6,393 nucleotides of DNA from Verrucomicrobiota bacterium (GTDB lineage Bacteria > Verrucomicrobiota > Verrucomicrobiia > Opitutales > Opitutaceae), in the NCBI GenBank assembly GCA_030916665.1, contig JAUPWC010000063.1, positions 1 through 6,393 on the forward strand, read 5' to 3'. Both the position numbers and the translations under genes were made by a program. Each line of letters opens with the position of its first letter. The stretch's first letter is position 1. The notes beneath the pieces were generated by a model. The model did not search any database, was not told the DNA's origin, and worked only from the letters and a program-made list of their open reading frames with translations. Shown here one piece after another: positions 1 through 6,393 of this stretch.

Positions 1-44
1 CCGAGGGGCAGGGGGTCTTGATAGACAAAAGGCGGCGTAGGCAT
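1..44 (-). CDS. Probable class I (Fe-S) fumarate hydratase, N-terminal fragment (partial, runs off left edge)
   Basis: An ATG at 42-44 (minus) opens a frame of 14 codons that leaves the window, reading MPTPPFVYQDPLPL. This resembles the N-terminus of the class I, 4Fe-4S-dependent fumarases (FumA/FumB family), which in E. coli start with a PF-x-YQ-x-P-x-P pattern. Such enzymes interconvert fumarate and malate in the TCA cycle in the cytoplasm. The assignment rests on these few residues and on remembered family sequence, so it is a lead, not proof. The gene lies 87 bases downstream of kdsD on the same strand. No Shine-Dalgarno motif or convincing promoter is visible in that gap. If correct, it is a client of the Suf pathway encoded at the other end of the window. 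Confidence 0.5.
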   Translation of the reverse strand, partial: MPTPPFVYQDPLPL

Positions 45-131
45 GGTCTGAGCCTAGGTCGCGGATGCACGCGCGCAACACCGCCTTGCTTTTAGTTGAC
101 GAACTGACGCGCGCTATAAACAGCCCTACAC

Positions 132-1124
132 CTAAAGGATCTTCAGCTTGGGCAGGTCCTGCACGTCGATGTAGCCTGCCGGGCGCCCCTTGGCATCAAG
201 CGCGAACAGGTCGGAGATTTTGAACTGCTGGAAAATCTTCAACGCTTCCACGGCAAGCGCTTCGGCCGGGACCGTCTTGCCGCCCTTGGTCATGTGATTA
301 CGCACGGGATGATTCAAAAAATCGTCGCCGCCTGTCAGCGCGCTGCGCCGGAAATCACCGTCGGTGAAGATGCCGGTCAGGCGACCTTTGGCGTCCACGA
401 GAGCCACGGCGCCGGCTTTCGCTTTGGTCATGGCGAAGATTGCCTGTTGCACCGTGGTGCCCGCTTCCCTGAGTACGGGACAGGCGTCGCCGGTGCGCAT
501 GATGTCCTTCACATGTAGCAGGAGCGTCAGGCCGAGCGTGCCGGCGGGGTGATATTTGGCGAAATCCTCGCGTGTCAGACCGTGGCTTTCGAGCAACACC
601 ATCGCCAGAGCGTCGCCCAAGGCGAGGGCGGCGGTCGTGCTGGCCGTGGGCGCGAGCGCGAGCGGACAGGCCTCGCGCGGGGCGGAGTAAATCAGTCGCA
701 GATCCGCGCCGCGGGCCAGTTCACTTTCGGGTGCGCCGGTAAGGGCAACGGTTTTCAGGCCGAACTTCTCGAACAGGGGCAGCAGGCGCAGCATCTCCTG
801 GGTCGCGCCGCTGTTGCTGAGCAGGATGGCCAGATCGCCGGCTGCACACAGACCGAGATCGCCGTGAAGGGCCTGGGTGGCGTCCAGGAAACAGGCCGGC
901 ACGCCGATGCTGTTGAAGGTGCCGGTGAGCTTCTGGGCGATGGGCGCGTTTTTGCCCACACCCGACAGGATGAGCTTCCTTCCGTCAGCAACCGTTGCCT
1001 CAACGGCACGCGCCACGGCGACGAACTGCCGGTCGAGCCCCTTGGCGGTGGCGGTCAGGGCCTCACGCTCGATGGCGAGGCAGTTGCGGGCCTTGGCAAG
1101 GAGGGTGGAGGCGTCCAGTGGCAT
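132..1124 (-). CDS. kdsD: Arabinose-5-phosphate isomerase (KdsD/KpsF/GutQ family): SIS domain plus two CBS domains
   Basis: This 330-residue cytoplasmic enzyme converts D-ribulose 5-phosphate to D-arabinose 5-phosphate, the first committed step toward Kdo, the inner-core sugar of lipopolysaccharide. An N-terminal SIS sugar-isomerase domain (about residues 35-200) is followed by two CBS domains (about 208-263 and 277-330). The four residues linked to catalysis in E. coli KdsD are all present one position earlier: K58 in SGVGKN, E110 in SNSGATQE, E151 in REACPL and H192 in YHPAGTLG. I chose the ATG at 1122-1124 because this register and length match the 328-residue E. coli enzyme. An in-frame ATG at 1169 would add 15 unconserved residues. 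No Shine-Dalgarno motif precedes it. It is divergent from the LysM lipoprotein gene across 72 bases. GutQ and KpsF paralogues share the fold, so the exact subtype is less sure than the reaction. Confidence 0.93.
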   Translation of the reverse strand: MPLDASTLLAKARNCLAIEREALTATAKGLDRQFVAVARAVEATVADGRKLILSGVGKNAPIAQKLTGTFNSIGVPACFLDATQALHGDLGLCAAGDLAILLSNSGATQEMLRLLPLFEKFGLKTVALTGAPESELARGADLRLIYSAPREACPLALAPTASTTAALALGDALAMVLLESHGLTREDFAKYHPAGTLGLTLLLHVKDIMRTGDACPVLREAGTTVQQAIFAMTKAKAGAVALVDAKGRLTGIFTDGDFRRSALTGGDDFLNHPVRNHMTKGGKTVPAEALAVEALKIFQQFKISDLFALDAKGRPAGYIDVQDLPKLKIL

Positions 1125-1196
1125 CAAAAACTTGTGTTGGCTCGGGGCGGAGGCAAACGTAGCCCGCAAACGCCTGCGTTCAATTCATTTCCCCGC

Positions 1197-2084
1197 GTGA
1201 TCCCCCGCCCTCAACCATTGCGCCTGTTGCTCCCGGTTCTTGCCGGGTTGCTCGTGCTGGTGTTCGGTGGCTGCACGGACAATGACCGGCTGACCTATGC
1301 CAGCGAACTGGACGAACCCAATTACCGCGAGGGTCAGTCGCTCCTGAAAGCTGGCCGCCGCCAGGAAGCACTGACCGCTTTCCTCAAGGTCATTGATCGT
1401 CGGCGAGAGGACGCGCCCGAGTCGCACCTTGAGGTCGGATTGCTCTACTCGCAGCACATCAACGACCCGCTCTCGGCCATCTACCATTTTCGAAAATATC
1501 TCGCGCAGCGGCCCAACAGCCAGCAAGCACCGCTTGTGCGCCAGCGCATCGATGCCGCGATCCGTGATTTCGCGCGCACGATTCCCGCGCAGCCGATCGA
1601 GAATCAGGCACAGCGCGTGGACCTGATCGCCACCCTCGACCGCCTCAAGCAGGAGAACGAGGCGCTCAAACAGCAAATCGCCGAGGCTCGTGCAGCCCGG
1701 AGCAACCTGCCGGTGACGGGCGATGCGCCCGCGGCCGCGCCGACCGCTCAGCCCGCGCCCGCGCCTGGTGGCAATGGGTTTTCCTTTTCATTGGAGGCGG
1801 CGCCCACCGTCCGCACGCGTCCGACGCAGAATCCCCCGCCTGTCCGCCCGACTCCACCCGCCCCGACCTTGAGGGCGACGTCTCCGGTCGCGCCGCCCAA
1901 GCAGACCGTCACGCCCGCTGCGGCTGCGCGCACCCACGTCGTGCGCCCCGGCGACACCCTCTCCAAACTTGCCCAGCAGTATTACAACAACCGCGCCAAG
2001 TGGCGCGACATCTATGCGGCCAATCGTGGCGTGATGAAGAACGAGGGGGATCTCAGGGTCGGCATGGCGCTCAAGATTCCCTGA
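1197..2084 (+). CDS. LysM-domain lipoprotein with TPR-like repeat and coiled coil
   Basis: This 295-residue envelope protein starts with GTG at 1197. A basic N-terminus and hydrophobic stretch (residues 8-23) end in FGGC, with Cys26 as the likely lipidated residue; Phe at position -3 is less usual than Leu. Residues about 42-107 look like one or two TPR-type helical hairpins (motifs EGQSLLKAGRRQEALTAF and PLSAIYHFRKYLAQRPNS). Residues about 138-166 are a likely coiled coil. Residues 172-243 are a Pro/Ala-rich linker. A C-terminal LysM domain (246-295, opening HVVRPGDTLSKLAQQYY) should bind peptidoglycan. The protein probably tethers the membrane to the cell wall, but its specific role is unknown. 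The frame stays open far upstream through the antisense of kdsD, so the start is decided by the signal peptide. GTG 1134 or TTG 1137 are less likely alternatives. It converges on queD with an 11-base gap. Confidence 0.85.
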   Translation: MIPRPQPLRLLLPVLAGLLVLVFGGCTDNDRLTYASELDEPNYREGQSLLKAGRRQEALTAFLKVIDRRREDAPESHLEVGLLYSQHINDPLSAIYHFRKYLAQRPNSQQAPLVRQRIDAAIRDFARTIPAQPIENQAQRVDLIATLDRLKQENEALKQQIAEARAARSNLPVTGDAPAAAPTAQPAPAPGGNGFSFSLEAAPTVRTRPTQNPPPVRPTPPAPTLRATSPVAPPKQTVTPAAAARTHVVRPGDTLSKLAQQYYNNRAKWRDIYAANRGVMKNEGDLRVGMALKIP

Positions 2085-2095
2085 ACCGCCACCGG

Positions 2096-2551
2096 CTAGG
2101 CCCAGTATTCGGCCCAACTGGTGGCCGTTTCCGTAACGCGCACCCGCTCAAGGCGCACGCCTGCGGGGATCGGATGCTCCGCGGAGACGTTCTGGGCGGC
2201 CTCGTGCAATTTCAGTCGCAACGCCTCGAAGATGGTCTGGGCCATGACTTCCGTGGTCGGGTCGACGCCGGCGAAGGCCACGATGCGTTCACCGTAGGTC
2301 CGTTGCAGGTCGGTGAAGCCAGGGTCGGCAGTGTTCACACAAAGTGAATGGTCCCAGCGGTCGAGCAGGGCCTCCAGCGTGCGCTTCACGGCCTTGAAGT
2401 CACAGACCATGTCGTTGGCGTCCAGCTTATCGGCGACGACCACGACTTCGACGCTGCGGCTGTGTCCGTGGGGGAAGCGGCAACGTCCGCGGTGCTTGCT
2501 GAGGATGTGGCCGCTCTCGAAGGTTAGCGTCTTGGCAATGCGGTAGGGCAT
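2096..2551 (-). CDS. queD: 6-carboxytetrahydropterin synthase (QueD / 6-pyruvoyl-tetrahydropterin synthase family)
   Basis: This 151-residue cytoplasmic enzyme should convert 7,8-dihydroneopterin triphosphate to 6-carboxy-5,6,7,8-tetrahydropterin, the second step toward preQ0 and queuosine in tRNA. The zinc ligands are visible as H15 (FESGHIL) and H28/H30 (PHGHS). The catalytic Cys is C24, four residues before the HGH motif. The Asp-His pair is D67-H68 (RWDHSL). The family DPTTE segment (97-101) and the C-terminal VRVTETATSW strand with its substrate-binding Glu are present. The ATG at 2549-2551 is chosen because the conserved N-terminal strand begins there; upstream codons in the same frame overlap hemN. 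It lies 7 bases after hemN, so the two are probably co-transcribed, with no Shine-Dalgarno motif. It is longer than E. coli QueD (121 residues). A pterin synthase with another product cannot be excluded. Confidence 0.85.
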   Translation of the reverse strand: MPYRIAKTLTFESGHILSKHRGRCRFPHGHSRSVEVVVVADKLDANDMVCDFKAVKRTLEALLDRWDHSLCVNTADPGFTDLQRTYGERIVAFAGVDPTTEVMAQTIFEALRLKLHEAAQNVSAEHPIPAGVRLERVRVTETATSWAEYWA

Positions 2552-2558
2552 GGGCGGC

Positions 2559-3959
2559 TCAAACCGTGCGCGAAAACTTGCGCGATCCGCGGTCGAGGTA
2601 GGCGTCGAAGCGCATCGCGATGATGCGGCGAAACAGCTCGCCGAGCGGCGTGACATCGAAGCCCCCGTCGTCGCGTTTCAAAAGACCGTCAGCCTCGAGG
2701 TCTGCGAGCGAGGCGATTTCGGGGGCGTAGGCCCGGGCAACGTCTATCCCCGTCCGACTTGAGAGGCTGGCGTAGTCCACGCGCTGCCGGCACATCACGT
2801 CCATCACCAGCGCACGCCGCCGCCGGTCCTCCTCACTGAGGAGAAAGCCGCGCTCCATCGGCAGCTCGCCGCGCTCGATGGCCGTCGTGTATTCCTCGAG
2901 ATCTTTGCAGTTCTGGCGAAACGATCCGTCGGTCTGCGAAATCGAAGACATGCCGAAGCCGTAGAGCGAGGCGCCGGCGCGGGTCGTGTAGCCCTGGAAG
3001 TTGCGGTAGAGCGTGCCGTCGTTGTGCGCCCGGGCGAGTTCATCGTCGGGGCGCGCAAAGTGGTCCATGCCGATGTGGACATAGCCGGCGGCGGTGAGCG
3101 CGCGCGCGGCGGTGGTCAGCATCGCGAGTTTGGCCTCGGTGGTCGGCAGTTGCTCCCGGTCGTCGAAGATCCGCTGCGCGGGCTTGAGCCATGGCACGTG
3201 CGCGTAGCTGAAAACCGCCAGGCGGTCGGGATTCAATGCGATGACTTCCTCGAGTGTCTTGGCGAAAGACTCCGGCGTTTGCACCGGCAAACCGTAGATG
3301 AGATCAACGCTCACGGACTGGTAACCGGCCTCGCGCAACCAGGTGATGGCCTGGGCGGTCTGGGCGAGAGGTTGCCAGCGGTGGATGGCGAGCTGCACCT
3401 GCGGGTTGGTGTCCTGCACGCCGAGCGAGGCGCGGTTGCATCCGAGGCGGCGGTAGGCCTCGACGTGCGCCTTCGTCAGCCGGCGCGGATCGATCTCGAC
3501 CGAGATCTCGGCGTCGGGCGCGAAGGTGAACACCTCGTGGATGGCCTGACCGAGCCGGTCGATCTCCTCCGGCGGCAGAAACGTCGGCGTGCCGCCGCCG
3601 AAGTGAAGCTGCGTGACGGGCCGCGCCGTGTTGAGGAGCGGCTGCGTGATCGCGAGTTCCCGGCGGAGCAGGCCGACGTATTCACCCGCCGAGGAGCGGC
3701 GCCGCGTGATCACGGTGTTGCAACCGCAATACCAGCAGAGCGACTCGCAGAACGGCAGGTGGAAATAGAGCGAAAGCGGCCGGGTGGGGTCGGCGTTGTC
3801 GCGGGCGATTTCGGCGCGCAGGGCGGCCCGATCAATGTCGGCGGAGAACTGCGGAGCCGTCGGGTACGACGTGTAGCGCGGCCCGGGCACGTTGTATTTG
3901 CGAACCAGCTCCAGGGCGGGTTCGACAGGCGGTGAGACGGTGTAGCGTGGAGACACCAT
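2559..3959 (-). CDS. hemN: Oxygen-independent coproporphyrinogen III oxidase (radical SAM)
   Basis: This 466-residue cytoplasmic radical-SAM enzyme decarboxylates two propionate side chains of coproporphyrinogen III to give protoporphyrinogen IX in heme synthesis without oxygen. The family signature PGPRYTSYPTA is at 25-35. The cluster motif CESLCWYCGC gives C71, C75 and C78 for the 4Fe-4S cluster, plus the fourth Cys C80. That CxxxCxxCxC pattern marks true HemN rather than the heme chaperone HemW, which lacks the fourth Cys. Also present are GGGTPT (121-126), EIDPR (155-159), GVQD (180-183) and DLIYGLPVQT (219-228), all in HemN order, and the length is near the 457 residues of E. coli HemN. 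The ATG at 3957-3959 is used; an in-frame TGA lies just upstream. It precedes queD by 7 bases. I found no FNR-like site in its upstream spacer. Confidence 0.95.
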   Translation of the reverse strand: MVSPRYTVSPPVEPALELVRKYNVPGPRYTSYPTAPQFSADIDRAALRAEIARDNADPTRPLSLYFHLPFCESLCWYCGCNTVITRRRSSAGEYVGLLRRELAITQPLLNTARPVTQLHFGGGTPTFLPPEEIDRLGQAIHEVFTFAPDAEISVEIDPRRLTKAHVEAYRRLGCNRASLGVQDTNPQVQLAIHRWQPLAQTAQAITWLREAGYQSVSVDLIYGLPVQTPESFAKTLEEVIALNPDRLAVFSYAHVPWLKPAQRIFDDREQLPTTEAKLAMLTTAARALTAAGYVHIGMDHFARPDDELARAHNDGTLYRNFQGYTTRAGASLYGFGMSSISQTDGSFRQNCKDLEEYTTAIERGELPMERGFLLSEEDRRRRALVMDVMCRQRVDYASLSSRTGIDVARAYAPEIASLADLEADGLLKRDDGGFDVTPLGELFRRIIAMRFDAYLDRGSRKFSRTV

Positions 3960-4029
3960 GATGCTTCAGAGCATAGCCGAACCCCCGTCCGCCGGCTGCG
4001 CATATTTTGCGCAAGCCCGGCCGGGCGTT

Positions 4030-4064
4030 GACTTGGCTCAATGGTTTTCAGAGTGATCCAAGTC
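4030..4064. promoter_or_regulatory. 7-bp inverted repeat upstream of hemN (possible operator, uncertain)
   Basis: GACTTGG at 4030-4036 is matched by CCAAGTC at 4058-4064, with a 21-base interval. It lies 71-105 bases before the hemN start, inside the 149-base spacer between sufS and hemN. A second symmetric element, TTGCGCAA at 4007-4014 with TGCGCA at 3997-4002, is closer to the gene. These could be regulator sites for hemN, but I recognise no known consensus and see no well-spaced promoter, so chance is a fair alternative. Confidence 0.2.
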
Positions 4065-4075
4065 GCACGGCCCTG

Positions 4076-4100
4076 CTGCAGGAGGGGCTTTGCGCCCCGA
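4076..4100. repeat. REP-like palindrome, possibly also a weak sufS terminator
   Basis: A perfect 5-bp stem, GGGGC (4084-4088) and GCCCC (4094-4098), encloses a 5-base loop. It is preceded by CTGCAGGA and followed by GAT. The layout is like the short intergenic REP palindromes of other bacteria, in which a GTAG-type head (here GCAG) and GGA precede a GC hairpin around CTTTG. It begins 11 bases past the sufS stop, so the hairpin could also slow transcription leaving sufS. No T-run follows on the minus strand, so a classical intrinsic terminator is not supported. Repetition elsewhere in the genome cannot be seen from here. Confidence 0.4.
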
Positions 4101-4108
4101 TTCATTCC

Positions 4109-5347
4109 TTACCCCGCGAAGAACTTCTGAATGCGGCGGAGCGAAGTGGCCAGGCGGTCGATCTCCTCCTCGGTGTTGTAGAGATAGAAGCTCGCGCGTG
4201 TCGTGCTCGTGAGGCCGAGTTTGCGCATCAGCGGCTGGTTGCAGTGGTGGCCGCCGCGCAGGGCGATGCCATCCTCGTCGGCGAAGGTCACCACGTCGTG
4301 CGCATGCACTCCGTCGAAGGCGAAGCTGACGAGCCCGCTGCGGTCGGTTGCGCCGGCCCGCGGACCAATGATACGAATGCCGGGGAGGGCGGAGAGTTTC
4401 TCCATCGCGAGGTTCACCAGTCGCGTGTCATGCGCGGCGATCCGGTCGCGGCCGAGGGCGTCGAGATAGTCGCAGGCGGCGCCAAGGGCGATGGCGTCGG
4501 CCACGTTGGGTGTGCCGGCTTCGAAGCGTTCGGGCGCGGGCTTCCAGGAGGCGCCGTCGTAGGTCACTTGCACAACCATGCCGCCGCCGGTCTCGTCCGG
4601 GGCGAGCTTGTCGAGCAGGGCGCGGCGGCCGTAGAGCACGCCGATGCCGGTGGGGCCGCACATCTTGTGGCCGGAGAAGGCGAGGAAGTCGCAGCCGATC
4701 GCCCGCACGTCGAGCGGAACATGGCCGACGGACTGGGCGGCGTCGATGACCGTGACGGCACCGACGGTGCGAGCGCGGCGGCAAAGTTCGGCCACGGGGT
4801 TGATCGTGCCGAGGGTGTTGGAAATGTGCGTGAAGGCGAAGAGCTTCACCTGCGGCGTGAGCAGGGTGTCGAGCGCGGCTAGGTCCAGGCCGCCTTCGCC
4901 GTCGGGGCCGAGCAGCGGCACGTATTTGAGCGTGGCACCGGCGGCTTTGGCGGCCTGTTGCCAGGGCACGAGGTTTGAGTGGTGTTCGAATTCCGTCGTG
5001 AGCACGACATCGCCGGGTTTCAGCTGGGCGTGGCCCCAGCTGCGGGCGACGGTGTTGATGCTCTCGGTCGTGCCGCGCGTGAAGATGACCTCGGCGGGGT
5101 CGGCGGCGTTGATGAACTTCGCGACGCGCGCGCGCGCGCCCTCGTAGGCGTCGGTCGCGCGCATGGAGAGCGCGTGCAGGCCGCGGTGGACGTTGCTGTT
5201 GTCGCGCTCGTAGTAGCGGACGAGGGCGTCGATCACCTGGCGCGGTTTCTGGGCGGTGGCGCCGTTGTCGAGATAGACGAGCGGCTTGCCGTTGACCTGC
5301 TGGTGCAGGACGGGGAAGTCGGCGCGGACGTCGGACCAGGAGGGCAT
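4109..5347 (-). CDS. sufS: Cysteine desulfurase SufS (group II, PLP-dependent)
   Basis: This 412-residue cytoplasmic PLP enzyme takes sulfur from L-cysteine as an enzyme-bound persulfide, releasing alanine, and passes it to SufU for Fe-S cluster assembly. Key residues are H123 (EFEHHSN), D202 and Q205 (VIDAAQS), the PLP lysine K228 (FSGHKMCGPTGIG) and catalytic C369 (RGGHHCNQPLM). The RxGHHC loop marks the SufS type rather than IscS. H350 (VHAHDVV) sits 19 residues before the catalytic Cys, exactly as the His of Bacillus SufS that swaps onto the SufU zinc, which fits the adjacent sufU. The start ATG (5345-5347) is preceded by AAGGA with an 8-base spacer, inside the end of sufU. The 4-base gap to sufU argues for one transcript with coupled translation. 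Length and domain layout are those of the full family. Confidence 0.95.
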   Translation of the reverse strand: MPSWSDVRADFPVLHQQVNGKPLVYLDNGATAQKPRQVIDALVRYYERDNSNVHRGLHALSMRATDAYEGARARVAKFINAADPAEVIFTRGTTESINTVARSWGHAQLKPGDVVLTTEFEHHSNLVPWQQAAKAAGATLKYVPLLGPDGEGGLDLAALDTLLTPQVKLFAFTHISNTLGTINPVAELCRRARTVGAVTVIDAAQSVGHVPLDVRAIGCDFLAFSGHKMCGPTGIGVLYGRRALLDKLAPDETGGGMVVQVTYDGASWKPAPERFEAGTPNVADAIALGAACDYLDALGRDRIAAHDTRLVNLAMEKLSALPGIRIIGPRAGATDRSGLVSFAFDGVHAHDVVTFADEDGIALRGGHHCNQPLMRKLGLTSTTRASFYLYNTEEEIDRLATSLRRIQKFFAG

Positions 5348-5351
5348 GCGC

Positions 5352-5807
5352 TCAGTCCTTGTGGGTTTCGGTCGTGGCGGTGACCGGGTCGCCCTTGAGG
5401 GCGTTCAGGGCGGCGTGCCAGCCGAGGGTGGCGCACTTGATGCGCGCCGGAAATTGGTGGACGCCGGCCAGCGCGGCGAGGTCGGAGAGGTTGGACTCGT
5501 CCACCTGGCCGGTGGTCACGAGCTTGTGGACATCGGCGTAGATGGCCTCGGTCTCGGGCAGGGTCTTGCCCTTGACGTGGAGGGTCATGAGGGAGGCGCT
5601 GGCCTGGGAGATGGCGCAGCCGGAGCCGTCGAAGGTGATCTCGCCCACACGGTCGCCGTCGAGCCGCAGATAGACGGTGCATTGGTCTCCGCAGGAGGGA
5701 TTTTCGCCGTGGGCGACGCGGTTGGCCGTGGGCAGTTTGCCGCGGTTCCGCGGGCGGCGGTTGTGGTCCAGGATGACGGACTGGTAGAGGTCGGTGAGAT
5801 CTTGCAT
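5352..5807 (-). CDS. sufU: SufU-type zinc sulfurtransferase / Fe-S assembly protein
   Basis: This 151-residue protein belongs to the IscU/SufU fold and should accept the persulfide sulfur of SufS and relay it to a SufBCD-type scaffold. The three conserved cysteines are C39 (NPSCGDQ), C64 (GSGCAISQASAS) and C125 (IKCATLGWHA), with D41 as fourth zinc ligand. The 61-residue distance between C64 and C125 matches SufU, which carries an insertion there, and not IscU, where it is about 43. The ATG at 5805-5807 is chosen because the family N-terminus (LYQSVILDHNRRPRN) begins there. An in-frame ATG at 5873 would add 22 unconserved basic residues. It is the first gene of the sufU-sufS pair and has no visible Shine-Dalgarno motif. 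The scaffold genes sufB, sufC and sufD are not in this window. Confidence 0.93.
   Translation of the reverse strand: MQDLTDLYQSVILDHNRRPRNRGKLPTANRVAHGENPSCGDQCTVYLRLDGDRVGEITFDGSGCAISQASASLMTLHVKGKTLPETEAIYADVHKLVTTGQVDESNLSDLAALAGVHQFPARIKCATLGWHAALNALKGDPVTATTETHKD
5356..5360 (-). promoter_or_regulatory. Shine-Dalgarno site of sufS
   Basis: On the minus strand AAGGA lies 8 bases before the sufS ATG, within the last codons of sufU. It is the only clear ribosome-binding motif in front of any gene in the window. This suggests that sufS is initiated independently or by re-initiation after sufU. Confidence 0.55.
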
Positions 5808-5829
5808 CGGCTGGAGGCGTGAGGGGCAG

Positions 5830-5857
5830 AGGCTAAGCCGGCGCGGGCGTTTGGCAA
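5830..5857 (-). promoter_or_regulatory. Weak candidate promoter of sufU-sufS
   Basis: On the minus strand TTGCCA (5852-5857) and TAGCCT (5830-5835) are separated by 16 bases, which would start a transcript with a leader of roughly 15 bases before sufU. The -10 match is poor, so support is limited. The -35 element overlaps the left arm of an inverted repeat, AACCC (5856-5860) and GGGTT (5877-5881), a possible operator. No IscR-type consensus fits. Confidence 0.22.
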
Positions 5858-5914
5858 CCCGTGATTGGGACACAGTGGGTTAGCAATCGGGCCGGACAGT
5901 CGCAGGAATTTCCG

Positions 5915-5943
5915 TTGACCCGTGAAAAGGGAGCACCCTTATT
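5915..5943 (+). promoter_or_regulatory. Candidate promoter of tRNA-Ser
   Basis: TTGACC (5915-5920) is followed after 17 bases by CTTATT (5938-5943), giving a plausible sigma70-type promoter whose start point would fall about 10 bases before the mature tRNA. The -35 match is good and the -10 match is moderate. Orientation and position fit the tRNA gene, which has no other visible promoter. Confidence 0.4.
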
Positions 5944-5960
5944 CGACCTCCCCTTGTCAC

Positions 5961-6393
<433 letters not shown>

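Noticed and set aside
98..120. TATAAA at 115-120 near a TTGACG on the plus strand
   Set aside because: The spacing of the two boxes is only about 13 bases, and a transcript from here would run antisense into kdsD with no gene to serve.
1125..1169. Upstream in-frame ATG for kdsD
   Set aside because: The added 15 residues are unlike the family, and the later ATG puts all four catalytic residues in the E. coli register with a one-residue offset.
549..1196. Long open frame in front of the LysM lipoprotein that would give a 511-residue fusion
   Set aside because: It is antisense to the well-conserved kdsD gene, has low-complexity Gly/Arg-rich composition, and would bury the lipoprotein signal peptide in the middle of the protein.
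2088..2125. GCCACC/GGTGGC inverted repeat between the convergent lipoprotein and queD genes
   Set aside because: The stem is only 6 bp, the interval is 26 bases, it reaches into queD and no T-run follows, so a terminator is not supported.
3024..3935. Open frame of 303 codons on the plus strand
   Set aside because: It is fully antisense to hemN, has Gly/Arg/Val-rich shadow composition and no recognisable domain; long antisense frames are expected at this GC content.
4007..4882. Open frame of 291 codons on the plus strand
   Set aside because: It is antisense to sufS with shadow composition and no recognisable motif.
5125..5139. Alternating CG run that could suggest a structural DNA element
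   Set aside because: It encodes the Ala-Arg-Ala-Arg stretch of SufS in a GC-rich genome and is explained by codon use.

Overview
The window looks like a chromosomal segment of a GC-rich Gram-negative bacterium, most likely from the Verrucomicrobiota and perhaps the Opitutaceae. This placement is an inference. It rests on Kdo-type lipopolysaccharide synthesis (KdsD), the strong GC bias, the style of the lipoprotein and the integrase, and the near absence of Shine-Dalgarno motifs in front of genes. No marker gene in the window fixes the lineage.

From left to right: the first 14 codons of a gene that reads like a class I (iron-sulfur) fumarate hydratase run off the left edge on the minus strand (1-44). 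Next come kdsD, arabinose-5-phosphate isomerase (minus, 132-1124), and a divergently transcribed LysM lipoprotein (plus, 1197-2084). The lipoprotein converges on queD (minus, 2096-2551), which follows hemN (minus, 2559-3959) by 7 bases. A 149-base spacer with a REP-like palindrome and an inverted repeat separates hemN from sufS (minus, 4109-5347). sufU (minus, 5352-5807) precedes sufS by 4 bases. A 153-base spacer then leads to a complete tRNA-Ser(GGA) on the plus strand (5961-6048). The window ends in the 3' part of a tyrosine-recombinase integrase on the minus strand, which runs off the right edge.

Most genes are housekeeping. SufS and SufU form the sulfur-mobilising half of the SUF iron-sulfur assembly machinery. 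HemN (a 4Fe-4S radical-SAM enzyme) and the probable class I fumarase both need Fe-S clusters. QueD makes a precursor of the queuosine tRNA modification, and KdsD feeds lipopolysaccharide core synthesis.

The accessory part is the right end. The integrase lies directly beyond the 3' end of tRNA-Ser, points toward it, and its last codons and stop lie antisense inside the tRNA gene. DNA past the tRNA is clearly richer in A+T. This is the classic tRNA-proximal boundary of an integrated element whose cargo lies outside the window. I see no CRISPR array, toxin-antitoxin pair, defence system or clearly undescribed system inside the window.
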